A DNA stretch of 43,231 nucleotides, from contig JAEEGN010000069.1 of assembly GCA_016280345.1 (NCBI GenBank), forward strand, positions 1 to 43,231, given 5' to 3'. The notes below the pieces were generated by a model that worked only from the letters and a program-made list of their open reading frames with translations, was not told the DNA's origin and ran no database searches. Made by a program: the position numbers and the translations under genes. Origin of the DNA: Selenomonadaceae bacterium. Its GTDB lineage: Bacteria > Bacillota > Negativicutes > Selenomonadales > Selenomonadaceae. The stretch's first letter is position 1. Each line of letters starts with the position of its first letter. Below are positions 35,547-42,411 of the stretch, piece after piece.

Positions 35547-36509
35547 TCAGGCCGTCTTCGGTTCAATCCGGGCGGTGTCGTTGCCGCTGTCCTTGCTGTC
35601 CTTGCGGACGAAGTAGTTCGCCACGATGGAGCCGGAAATGTTGTGCCAGACACTGAATATCGCGCCCGGAATGGCGGCCGCCGGGCTGAAATAGATCACG
35701 GCCAGAGACGCCGCGAGACCGGAATTCTGCATCCCGACCTCGATGGCCAGCGCCCGGATTTTCGGCGGCGTCAGGTGGAACATCCGGCCGAAGATGTAGC
35801 CGCAGGCAAGGCCAAGGGCGTTGTGGCAGATGACGATGCCGGCAATCAGCAGACCGTGGGTCAGGAGTTTCGAGGAGGACAGCGCCACCACGCAACCCAC
35901 CAGAAGGACGATGCAGACGACTGAAATCAGGGGCAGCACCGGCAGGCATTTCTTCACTGTATTGCCAAAGAAGTGGTTCATGAGCAAGCCCAGGATTACC
36001 GGAGCCAACACCATCTGGGCGATGGAAATCATCATAGACGTCAGAGAGATGTCAATCCAGGCGCCGGCCAGCAGCCAAGTGAGGCCCGGCGTCACGATGG
36101 GGGCGAGGAGCGTCGTGGTCATGGTCATGGCCACCGACAAGGCCAAATCGCCCTTTGCGAGATAGGTGATGACGTTGGAGGCGGTGCCGCCGGGGCAGGT
36201 TCCTACGAGAACGACGCCGATGGCCAGCTCCGGCGGCAGATGGAATGCCTTCACGAGGAGCCAGGCGGCTGCCGGCATGATGGTGAACTGAGCCAGCGCG
36301 CCGAGAAAGACCTCCCAGGGCCGTTTCGCCAACAGGCGGAAATCGTCGAATTTCAATGTCATGCCCATGCCGAACATCACGATGCCCAGCATCCAGGCGA
36401 CCCACGGACCGACCCAGGTCAACGTCCAGGGCCAGATGACCGCCACTACTGATACCAGTACGACCAGCACGGCCATGTTGTCCACCATCAGGTTGCAGAA
36501 CTTTTTCAT
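35547..36509 (-). CDS. BASS-family transporter, probably pantoate/ketopantoate (PanS-like)
   Basis: A 320-aa, about ten-helix protein of the bile acid:Na+ symporter fold. GTCPGGTASNVIT and EVGMQNSGLAASLA are the two discontinuous-helix motifs of the family. Salmonella PanS, of this family, transports ketopantoate; the immediate position upstream of panC and panD supports the same role here. Bile acid or other anion transport is the alternative. AAAGGAGG precedes the ATG, and a structured leader lies upstream. Confidence 0.8.
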   Translation of the reverse strand: MKKFCNLMVDNMAVLVVLVSVVAVIWPWTLTWVGPWVAWMLGIVMFGMGMTLKFDDFRLLAKRPWEVFLGALAQFTIMPAAAWLLVKAFHLPPELAIGVVLVGTCPGGTASNVITYLAKGDLALSVAMTMTTTLLAPIVTPGLTWLLAGAWIDISLTSMMISIAQMVLAPVILGLLMNHFFGNTVKKCLPVLPLISVVCIVLLVGCVVALSSSKLLTHGLLIAGIVICHNALGLACGYIFGRMFHLTPPKIRALAIEVGMQNSGLAASLAVIYFSPAAAIPGAIFSVWHNISGSIVANYFVRKDSKDSGNDTARIEPKTA

Positions 36510-36561
36510 TGATCGCGCCCTCCTTTTTTGCTTACGCAGAGAAAGAAATACGGGGGAGCAT

Positions 36562-36594
36562 AAAAAACGCCCTCCGGCCGTGACCGGAAGGCGT
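36562..36594 (-). terminator. Intrinsic terminator in the pan leader
   Basis: On the minus strand, ACGCCTTCCGG / CCGGAGGGCGT with a short loop is followed by TTTTTT. It lies 53 bp before the panS-like ATG and about 110 nt after the promoter below, so it is probably an attenuator. Confidence 0.75.
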
Positions 36595-36703
36595 AAAAGT
36601 ACGCTTTCCTTCTGTCTCGGTCAGAACGATCCAAGCAGTTAAACGTATGAGGATATCGGGGCGTTTGGTGAGTACGGCTCCAAAGGATACCGTCTCTGCT
36701 CCG
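36562..36703 (-). promoter_or_regulatory. Structured 5' leader of panS-panC-panD (attenuator or riboswitch candidate)
   Basis: Within the transcribed leader I see ACGGTATCC-TTT-GGAGCCGT (complement of about 36674-36693) and a second weaker stem CTGCTTGG / CCGAGACAG with a bulged A, followed by the terminator. I recognise no named riboswitch consensus. A 'pan' RNA motif, made of hairpins with bulged adenines, has been reported upstream of pantothenate genes; whether this matches I cannot test. Confidence 0.5.
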
Positions 36704-36709
36704 TGCAAT

Positions 36710-36738
36710 AGGATAGCATAGGGACGGGGAAAAAGCAA
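36710..36738 (-). promoter_or_regulatory. Promoter of the pan operon
   Basis: On the minus strand TTGCTT (complement of 36733-36738), 17 bases, TATCCT (complement of 36710-36715). The expected start is near 36703, about 195 nt before the transporter ATG. Confidence 0.6.
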
Positions 36739-36760
36739 TGAAAAAAATGCGATTTAATGA

Positions 36761-37258
36761 TTATTTAATCCAATGGACGCGCATTTCGTCATAGCGGTCT
36801 TCCCAATCCTTGCGCTTGGCCGGGTAGCCGAAGGGAACGATGGTGAAAGGATCAAGGGTATCTGGCATCGATACCGCCGCCCGGACCTTTGCCATGTTGG
36901 CGATGACGGGAGCGACGCCGATCATCACTGCGCCCAGTCCCAATGCTTCGATTTCCAGAAGGATGTTCTCCGTGGCAATCGCGAGGTCAATGTCCCGGAA
37001 TTCGGGGGCGTTCAGTCCCGCCTTGCGTGCTGCCAGCACCAAGGCCTGGGGCGTATTCTTCACACACATACTGTAGGGTGTCGCCTCCGAGAGAGCAAGC
37101 AGCGTTTCATGGTTGGTGACGACATAGAACTCCCAGGGCTGCTGGTTCTTTGCCGAAGGGGCTGCCATCGCTGCCCGCAGGATTTTCTCGATTATCTCCG
37201 GCGCAACGGGCCGGTCCTCGAATTTCCGCACGCTGACACGGGAAAAGATGGCTTCCAT
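36761..37258 (-). CDS. Nitroreductase-family flavoprotein
   Basis: A 165-aa FMN-dependent oxidoreductase. The start FSRVSVRKFEDRPV carries the FMN-phosphate-binding Arg region; MAAPSAKNQQPWEFYVV is the second FMN loop, and ENILLEIEALGLGAVMIGV and IVPFGYP are typical. Substrate cannot be assigned. GGAGGAAT precedes the ATG; it follows the DUF6765-like gene by 27 bp and is probably co-transcribed. Confidence 0.9.
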   Translation of the reverse strand: MEAIFSRVSVRKFEDRPVAPEIIEKILRAAMAAPSAKNQQPWEFYVVTNHETLLALSEATPYSMCVKNTPQALVLAARKAGLNAPEFRDIDLAIATENILLEIEALGLGAVMIGVAPVIANMAKVRAAVSMPDTLDPFTIVPFGYPAKRKDWEDRYDEMRVHWIK

Positions 37259-37285
37259 GATGATTCCTCCTTTGGAAAGACGCGC

Positions 37286-38290
37286 TCAATAGATGGGATC
37301 GCTCTGCAGCACGAAGATGCTGTGTGCTTCCAGCTCACTGCGGACCCAATTGAAATGGTCGTTGATTTCGTCGTAAAACTGGTGACGAAAATCAACGTCG
37401 CTGAAGATGAAGGGAATGCTGTATTCCACGGATTCGTCGCCTTCGTCAAAGTCTTCGAAATCAAAGTGGTTTTCATGGATGCGGTCAATCCAGGCACAGT
37501 AACGGACCTGAATGTCATCGGACTGGATGCCCTTGAAGCAGTCCAGGAGGATTTCTCGCTGCCTGTCGGAGAGGCCAGTCACTTCTTCGCCGCTCACCGC
37601 CTGGAGAAGGCGGAAAATCTCTTCGGAAGCCTCCAGAAATTCGTCCCAGTTCTTGCGGCCGCTGGTGAAGCGTTCACCGCTTTTCCACCAGAGGTAGGGC
37701 ATATCCGGACAATGCACGGCCGCAACATGGCCCAGTGGCATTATGTTATCGGGAATCTTTCCCACCAGGGCAGAGGTCACGGCATCCACGACTTTTTCGG
37801 CAAAGGAGCCTTGGGTTGTGAAGATGAGGTTTTGCACTTTGTTGAGGATGTTGTTGATGCCGGCAAACTCCTGATGGGCCCAGGTATCGGCAAGGACATG
37901 AAGGCCTACGCCCAGTCGGAAGGGGAAATTCGTGTCGTCCAGCGAGGTATCGAGCAGGCGGTCTGTAAGTTTTTGGGAGAGTTCGCTGTGCTTCTTGCAA
38001 ACGAGCCGGTCCTCCTCGGTCTCGCCTTCCAGTCCCGGCAGGAAGTGGAACGGGATCCAGATCTCGCAGTTACCTTTGCCGGTCACGTTGCCCCAGATGT
38101 TCTGGCAGGAATAGCGCACGTGCACGCCAGCGGCGATGTTCTTTTTTTCCTCTTCGTCGGAAAATGGCGTGGTGTCGAAATTGTCATCGACGAGCTGGGA
38201 ACTGGTGGCGATGAGATGGGCGTTTTCGCTTCCGAATTTGGCCCAACGCGACAAGACGTAAATCGTCCCGAAATGATAATCAAGATCCAT
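37286..38290 (-). CDS. DUF6765-like protein, zinc-dependent phospholipase/nuclease-like fold
   Basis: A 334-aa protein without signal peptide. It opens with DYHFGTIYVLSRWAKFGSE and ATSSQLVDDN and later has LGVGLHVLADTWAHQEFAG. This His/Asp spacing is reminiscent of zinc-dependent phospholipase C and S1/P1-type helical folds, and the whole matches what I recall of DUF6765. Many Asp and Glu and a further HCPDMPYLWWK segment are present. GAGGTG precedes the ATG. The substrate is unknown, and the enzymatic role is inference. Confidence 0.6.
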   Translation of the reverse strand: MDLDYHFGTIYVLSRWAKFGSENAHLIATSSQLVDDNFDTTPFSDEEEKKNIAAGVHVRYSCQNIWGNVTGKGNCEIWIPFHFLPGLEGETEEDRLVCKKHSELSQKLTDRLLDTSLDDTNFPFRLGVGLHVLADTWAHQEFAGINNILNKVQNLIFTTQGSFAEKVVDAVTSALVGKIPDNIMPLGHVAAVHCPDMPYLWWKSGERFTSGRKNWDEFLEASEEIFRLLQAVSGEEVTGLSDRQREILLDCFKGIQSDDIQVRYCAWIDRIHENHFDFEDFDEGDESVEYSIPFIFSDVDFRHQFYDEINDHFNWVRSELEAHSIFVLQSDPIY

Positions 38291-38373
38291 AACTACACCT
38301 CATATCCGGCCGGGAAGTCCCGGTTGCTTGACGTTTTTTCTCTGGTGGCGATAGGGTTCTGCTTCTTCTTTTC

Positions 38374-38379
38374 ATTATA
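38374..38379 (-). promoter_or_regulatory. Possible -10 of the DUF6765-like/nitroreductase unit
   Basis: On the minus strand TATAAT lies about 85 bp before the ATG at 38290. I see no good -35 (poly-T stretch only). Confidence 0.4.
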
Positions 38380-38470
38380 GCACATTCCTCCGTTGGGAAA
38401 AAACTGTCCCGGGAAAAAATGTCGGGGGAAGTGCAGGCGTTTCGTTCTTGTCATCATCGTGACCCCCGCG

Positions 38471-39202
38471 TCACAGATTTTTGAAGACCTCGGAATTGGC
38501 GGACAGTTCCGCCAGGACGCCGCGGTACTCTTCTCGTTTTTCCCGGGCCCGGGCAAGCCGTTTCTCTACCCGGCCGATGTCCGGGCCGGTATCCCGCTCC
38601 GTCAAGTGTTCGACCGATTGCAGCAGCTTTAGTTTCTTCTCCATGGCAGTGATAACAAGCTCTTCCTGTTTGATCTTGAGCGTCGATTTTTGGAATAGCG
38701 CCTCGTAGTTGGAAAGTTGTTTCATCTGGAACTGTTGATCCACGGCGGCCATCTGGGCACTGAGACGGGCGGCGCTGTTGGCGAGGGCCTGCTCAACGGC
38801 ACAGAGCTGGCGGCTGAGACGCTGGCGCTCCTTTTTCTGCTGGGGATTGTCAGCGCTGTTAACGGGCGTTTTCTCGATTGCCAGCGCGGCGGAGTTTTCT
38901 TCGTCCTGATCCTTGGAGATGGTCGATTCGTCCACGACCAGGATGACGCCGTTACCGGAGGGATTTACCGCCGGGCCTTTTTCCTTCTCGGGGGTGGAAG
39001 CTGGCTCGGAAACCGCCGTGGCTTCAGGATTTTCCTCCTGGGATAACGTAACCCAGCAACCAGCCGCTGTCACGGAGACCAGAAGGACGGCGGCGCCAAA
39101 GAGCGCTGCCCGATGCATTGTCTGCTCCGCCAGGATGCCCAAGACGACACAGGCAATCACCAGGACGGTAACCAGGAAAATGATGCCGAACACGATTCCC
39201 AT
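38471..39202 (-). CDS. Membrane-anchored coiled-coil protein
   Basis: A 243-aa protein. Two N-terminal hydrophobic segments (about 3-25 and 31-50; the second ends AAGC) are followed by an acidic, Pro-rich linker (about 55-110) and a long Lys/Glu/Gln-rich coiled coil (about 115-243) of the KKLKLLQSVEHL type. The real start is ATG 39202, preceded by TAGGGGG. The track's 548-aa frame extends through the antisense strand of tmcAL and is not real beyond this. No family is recognised. Confidence 0.7.
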   Translation of the reverse strand: MGIVFGIIFLVTVLVIACVVLGILAEQTMHRAALFGAAVLLVSVTAAGCWVTLSQEENPEATAVSEPASTPEKEKGPAVNPSGNGVILVVDESTISKDQDEENSAALAIEKTPVNSADNPQQKKERQRLSRQLCAVEQALANSAARLSAQMAAVDQQFQMKQLSNYEALFQKSTLKIKQEELVITAMEKKLKLLQSVEHLTERDTGPDIGRVEKRLARAREKREEYRGVLAELSANSEVFKNL

Positions 39203-39257
39203 GAAAATCCCCCTATTTTTCCGGCCAAAATGCCTTTTCATGACCGTCGATTTCTGA

Positions 39258-39263
39258 TATACT
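39258..39263 (+). promoter_or_regulatory. Possible -10 of tmcAL
   Basis: TATACT, 5 of 6 to consensus, 122 bp before the ATG. The region 17 bp upstream (TTTTCA) is a poor -35. Confidence 0.35.
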
Positions 39264-39271
39264 CGCGAGCA

Positions 39272-39366
39272 GGGAGAACTGCCGAATGGTAGGTTTACTC
39301 CCCGGCAGACGCGGGAATCCCTGGATCCCGCTGAGAACAAGCGCGGTGCTTCTTTTTTGCCGCGCG
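39272..39366 (+). promoter_or_regulatory. Structured leader upstream of tmcAL
   Basis: Pairings that cannot all form together: GGGAG (39272-39276) with CTCCC (39298-39302), against CTGCCG (39279-39284) with CGGCAG (39303-39308). A stable stem GCGGG-A-ATCC/GGATCCCGC spans 39311-39331. Near the end, AAGC-GCGGT-GCTT plus CTTTTTT looks like a weak terminator and overlaps the alternative stem GCGCGG/CCGCGC (39341-39346 with 39360-39365). No named riboswitch is recognised. Confidence 0.4.
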
Positions 39367-39385
39367 GCCGAAAGGAGACCCTGTC

Positions 39386-40630
39386 ATGGCTGTCTTCGGA
39401 ATCATCGCCGAATACAACCCGTTCCATAACGGTCATCGCCTTCAGTTGGCAATGCTCCGGGCGTTGGATCCAGAGGCCCGTTTTATTGCCGTCATGAGCG
39501 GCGGCTACACGCAGCGCGGCGAGGCGGCAATCCTCGATAAGTGGAAGCGGGCGCGTCGGGCGGTGGAGAATGGTCTCGACCTGGTGATTGAACTTCCCTT
39601 CGCCTTTGCCGGGCGCAGCGCCCAGTTTTTCACTACCGGCGGCGTCCGGCTGCTGGACCGGCTGGGTGTCGTCGATTCGCTGGCGTTTGGCAGTGAACTT
39701 GCAGACCTGGGTGCGTTGCAGGAGATGGCGGAGCGGAGTTTTTCGCCCATAGCGGCGGCAGAGCGGCGACGGATAATGCGGGCAGGTTGCTCCTACGCTG
39801 CGGCCCAGGCCGTCGCCATGGCCGGCGGGGAGGAGGAGAGGGCAGAAGCACTTCGGCAACCGAATACGATCTTGGCTGTTGAGTATCTGAGAGCACTCCG
39901 GCTCTATGCGTCGCATATCGTGCCGCTGGCGCTGCCCCGGGTGCAGGCGGCTCATCACGAGGCCGACATTCACGGAGAAATCGCCAGCGCTGCTGCCATC
40001 CGGCAGGAACTGTACCAGAGCCGGCCGGATTGGGGAAAAATTGGGGCTGCGGTTCCCGCCGGAACGCTGGCAGACCTGCGCCAACAAAAAAAAGCCGGCC
40101 TGCCGGACATGGAGCAACTATCCCGGACGGTTCTGGTTCTTTTACTTCCGGGTAGCGCAGCTTCGCTGCGGGAAATCTACGGGATGAGCGAGGGGCTGGA
40201 GCACCGGTTTCTCGCCGCCGCCGAGCGCAGCGATTCGCTCCAAAAGCTTATGGAGGCTGTCCGATGCAAGCGGTATCCGGCGTCCCGTATCCGCCGCACG
40301 GTTCTCTGTCTCCTTTTGGACCTTTCCCGCGACGTTATGCGACGTTTTGATGAAGCCGGGCCGCTTTACGCCCGCGTCCTGGCCTTCAATGACCGGGGCC
40401 GGGGGCTGCTGAGGGAAATCCGGGCGAAAGGGGAGATCCCTCTCGTTACCCGGCTGCGGGATTGCCTTGAGGCCCGTCAGCTTCGAGAAGGGACGCTTTC
40501 CCTGGCGCAGGAAATGCTGGCCCTTGATATTCGTGCCACCGGCCTCTGGTCGCTCACGTTGCCATCCCCGGCAAGACGAACCCTGGATTACATAATCTCG
40601 CCGGTCTATGTGCCCGGTGGCGACGATTAG
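39386..40630 (+). CDS. tmcAL: tRNA(Met) cytidine acetate ligase (TmcAL)
   Basis: A 414-aa ATP-dependent enzyme forming N4-acetylcytidine at the wobble base of elongator tRNA-Met from acetate. The nucleotidyltransferase signature GIIAEYNPFHNGH is at the N-terminus, followed by AVMSGGYTQRGEAAILDKWKRA, and the helical C-terminal region is of normal length. AAAGGAGAC precedes the ATG. Confidence 0.95.
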   Translation: MAVFGIIAEYNPFHNGHRLQLAMLRALDPEARFIAVMSGGYTQRGEAAILDKWKRARRAVENGLDLVIELPFAFAGRSAQFFTTGGVRLLDRLGVVDSLAFGSELADLGALQEMAERSFSPIAAAERRRIMRAGCSYAAAQAVAMAGGEEERAEALRQPNTILAVEYLRALRLYASHIVPLALPRVQAAHHEADIHGEIASAAAIRQELYQSRPDWGKIGAAVPAGTLADLRQQKKAGLPDMEQLSRTVLVLLLPGSAASLREIYGMSEGLEHRFLAAAERSDSLQKLMEAVRCKRYPASRIRRTVLCLLLDLSRDVMRRFDEAGPLYARVLAFNDRGRGLLREIRAKGEIPLVTRLRDCLEARQLREGTLSLAQEMLALDIRATGLWSLTLPSPARRTLDYIISPVYVPGGDD

Positions 40631-40676
40631 TCGCTTTGATATTCCAAAGCGTATAATTTATTGATTTTAGGATACG

Positions 40677-40736
40677 AAAGGAAGTTCATTTTCACCCATT
40701 ACAAGCGTAAGTGCCGGCGGGAGATGAACTTCCTTC
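40677..40736 (+). terminator. Terminator after tmcAL
   Basis: AAGGAAGTTCAT and ATGAACTTCCTT (12-bp perfect arms) with a long loop, then CTTGCCTTTT. The loop is large (about 36 nt), so the T-run is offset. The 145-bp gap to the next gene's stop holds nothing else. Confidence 0.6.
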
Positions 40737-40775
40737 TTGCCTTTTCAGCGCTGTCATCAAGCAGATTGAGAACTG

Positions 40776-41132
40776 CTAGAGGGCAAAGAACTGGAAGAAC
40801 AGCCAGGCCAGAACGCCAATGACCACCAGCACCAGGACTGCCGGCAGGGCAATAAAGAAGAGGAACGCCAGGACGGCAATTAAACTCACCATGAGGATTG
40901 CCTTTGATTGCCAGGAACTTGTCCCCGGCGCGGCGGTGTACCGTACCCGGCGCCAGGTACCGCTGCGTTCAAAGCGAACGTCGCTTTCTTCCTCCGGTTC
41001 TCCCTCTTCAATGGTCACGCCCTGATAGCCCAGCCGTTCTTCCCGGCTCATGACGCGCACCTTTTCCGTCGCATCGCAGACCGGGCAACGCCCGTCGTCG
41101 GAAAGCTCCGATCCGCATCTTTCGCAAACCAT
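40776..41132 (-). CDS. Zinc-ribbon membrane protein
   Basis: A 118-aa protein. It starts VCERCGSELSDDGRCPVCD, a four-Cys zinc ribbon, then an acidic linker (EEGEPEEESD), and ends in two hydrophobic segments (ILMVSLIAVLAFLFFIALP and VLVLVVIGVLAWLFFQFF). The ATG at 41132 follows AGGAGG; the ORF-track start is 29 residues too early. It may be a sensor or an envelope-quality protein; the role is unknown. Confidence 0.75.
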   Translation of the reverse strand: MVCERCGSELSDDGRCPVCDATEKVRVMSREERLGYQGVTIEEGEPEEESDVRFERSGTWRRVRYTAAPGTSSWQSKAILMVSLIAVLAFLFFIALPAVLVLVVIGVLAWLFFQFFAL

Positions 41133-41240
41133 ATCGCAATCCTCCTGTAGCTGTTCGTTGTTACGTTGGAAACAGGGTATCAACCGATTGTGGAAAGCAT
41201 CTGTAATCGGTGGCGGCATCGCCTAAGAGAGGATGAAGAG

Positions 41241-42356
41241 TCAATCCATCTCGGCTCGGGCCGTCGCCAGTGCCTCGGCGATGACTTTGTCCATATCATA
41301 GTACCGATAGGCGCCGAGACGGCCGCCAAACAGCACGTCGGATTCGGTTCGGGCGAGGTCAGCGTATTTCTCGTAAAGTGTCTGGTTCCTGGCGTCGTTG
41401 ACCGGGTAGTAAGCCTCGTTGCCGCGCTTCCAGGCGTCCGGGTACTCGCGGGTAATCCAGGTGACAGGGGCGTCGAGCAGTTCCGGCGCGTGGACGGCGA
41501 AATGCTTATGCTCGATGATGCGGGTGTAAGGGGTTTCGCGATCGGTGAAATTCATGACGGCGACGCCCTGATGGTTCTTTTCCTCCAGTCGTTCCGTCTC
41601 AAAGCGGAGTCCCCGGTACTCAAGCTCGCCGAAACGGTAATCGAAGTATTCGTCGATAGCACCTGTATAGACGATTTTTCTCGCTCGCGTTGCCAGCTCT
41701 GCCCGGTCTTTCAGAAAATCGGTCCCGAGGCGCACCTCGGTTCCGTCCAACAGTTTCTCAATCAAGCGGTTGTAACCCTCTTCCGGGATTCCCTGCCAAC
41801 GGTCGCTGAAGTAGTTGTTGTCGTAGGTATAGCGTACCGGCAGACGGCGGATGATAAAGGCGGGCAACTCGGTGCAGGAACGGCCCCATTGCTTTTCCGT
41901 GTAACCTTTGATGAGTTTCTCGTAGATGTCCGTACCGACAAGGGAAATGGCCTGTTCTTCGAGGTTTTGGGGCTCATTGGTAATTGCCTGACGCTGACTG
42001 CCAATCCTTGCCGCTGCTTCCGTCGGCGTAACCACTCCCCATATCTGGTGGAAAGTGTTCATGTTGAAAGGAAGATTGTAAAGCTCGCCGCGGTAGTTCG
42101 CAACCGGGCTGTTGATGAAATGGTTGAAGGACGCGAAGCGGTTCACATAGTGCCAGACCTCCGGCATGCTCGTGTGGAAGATATGGGCGCCGTAAGAATG
42201 GATGGAGATCGCGTCACGTTCCTCGCAGGCAATATTGCCGCCGGGACGGGAACGCCGCTCGACCACCAGGCAGCGCCGCCCTCTGGCGTTCGCTTCCTGG
42301 GCAAAGACCGCGCCGTAAAGTCCGGCGCCAACAATCAGATAATCATAGTCTGCCAC
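41241..42356 (-). CDS. glf: UDP-galactopyranose mutase
   Basis: An FAD enzyme converting UDP-galactopyranose to UDP-galactofuranose for cell-surface glycans. A 371-aa protein; the Rossmann FAD motif IVGAGLYGAVFAQ is at the N-terminus and ISIHSYGAHIFHT, GYTEKQWG, YFNDRWQGIPEEGY-type (YFSDRWQGIPEEGY), and NDARNQTLYEKY are diagnostic. The start is GTG 42356, about 10 nt after AGGAG; the 42365 GTG is too close to it. Galactofuranose is presumably in LPS O-antigen or capsule (inference). The upstream gene is a radical SAM protein 55 bp away. Confidence 0.96.
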   Translation of the reverse strand: MADYDYLIVGAGLYGAVFAQEANARGRRCLVVERRSRPGGNIACEERDAISIHSYGAHIFHTSMPEVWHYVNRFASFNHFINSPVANYRGELYNLPFNMNTFHQIWGVVTPTEAAARIGSQRQAITNEPQNLEEQAISLVGTDIYEKLIKGYTEKQWGRSCTELPAFIIRRLPVRYTYDNNYFSDRWQGIPEEGYNRLIEKLLDGTEVRLGTDFLKDRAELATRARKIVYTGAIDEYFDYRFGELEYRGLRFETERLEEKNHQGVAVMNFTDRETPYTRIIEHKHFAVHAPELLDAPVTWITREYPDAWKRGNEAYYPVNDARNQTLYEKYADLARTESDVLFGGRLGAYRYYDMDKVIAEALATARAEMD

Positions 42357-42411
42357 TTTATTCACACTCCTGTTTGCAGAAGCAGAATGGCCGACCCGGC
42401 GGGCCGGTTTC

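Noticed and set aside
36532-36738. 68-aa minus-strand ORF in the pan leader
   Set aside because: It begins inside the promoter and runs through the terminator hairpin; no ribosome site.
36510-36760. T-box leader before the pan operon
   Set aside because: No T-box antiterminator sequence (AGGGTGGNACCGCG) is seen.
36773-38380. 535-aa plus-strand ORF
   Set aside because: Antisense to the nitroreductase and DUF6765-like genes, which have recognisable motifs.
39203-40117. N-terminal part of the 548-aa minus-strand ORF (38471-40117)
   Set aside because: It is antisense to conserved tmcAL, has no ribosome site or homology, and the real start of the coiled-coil protein is ATG 39202 with a ribosome site.
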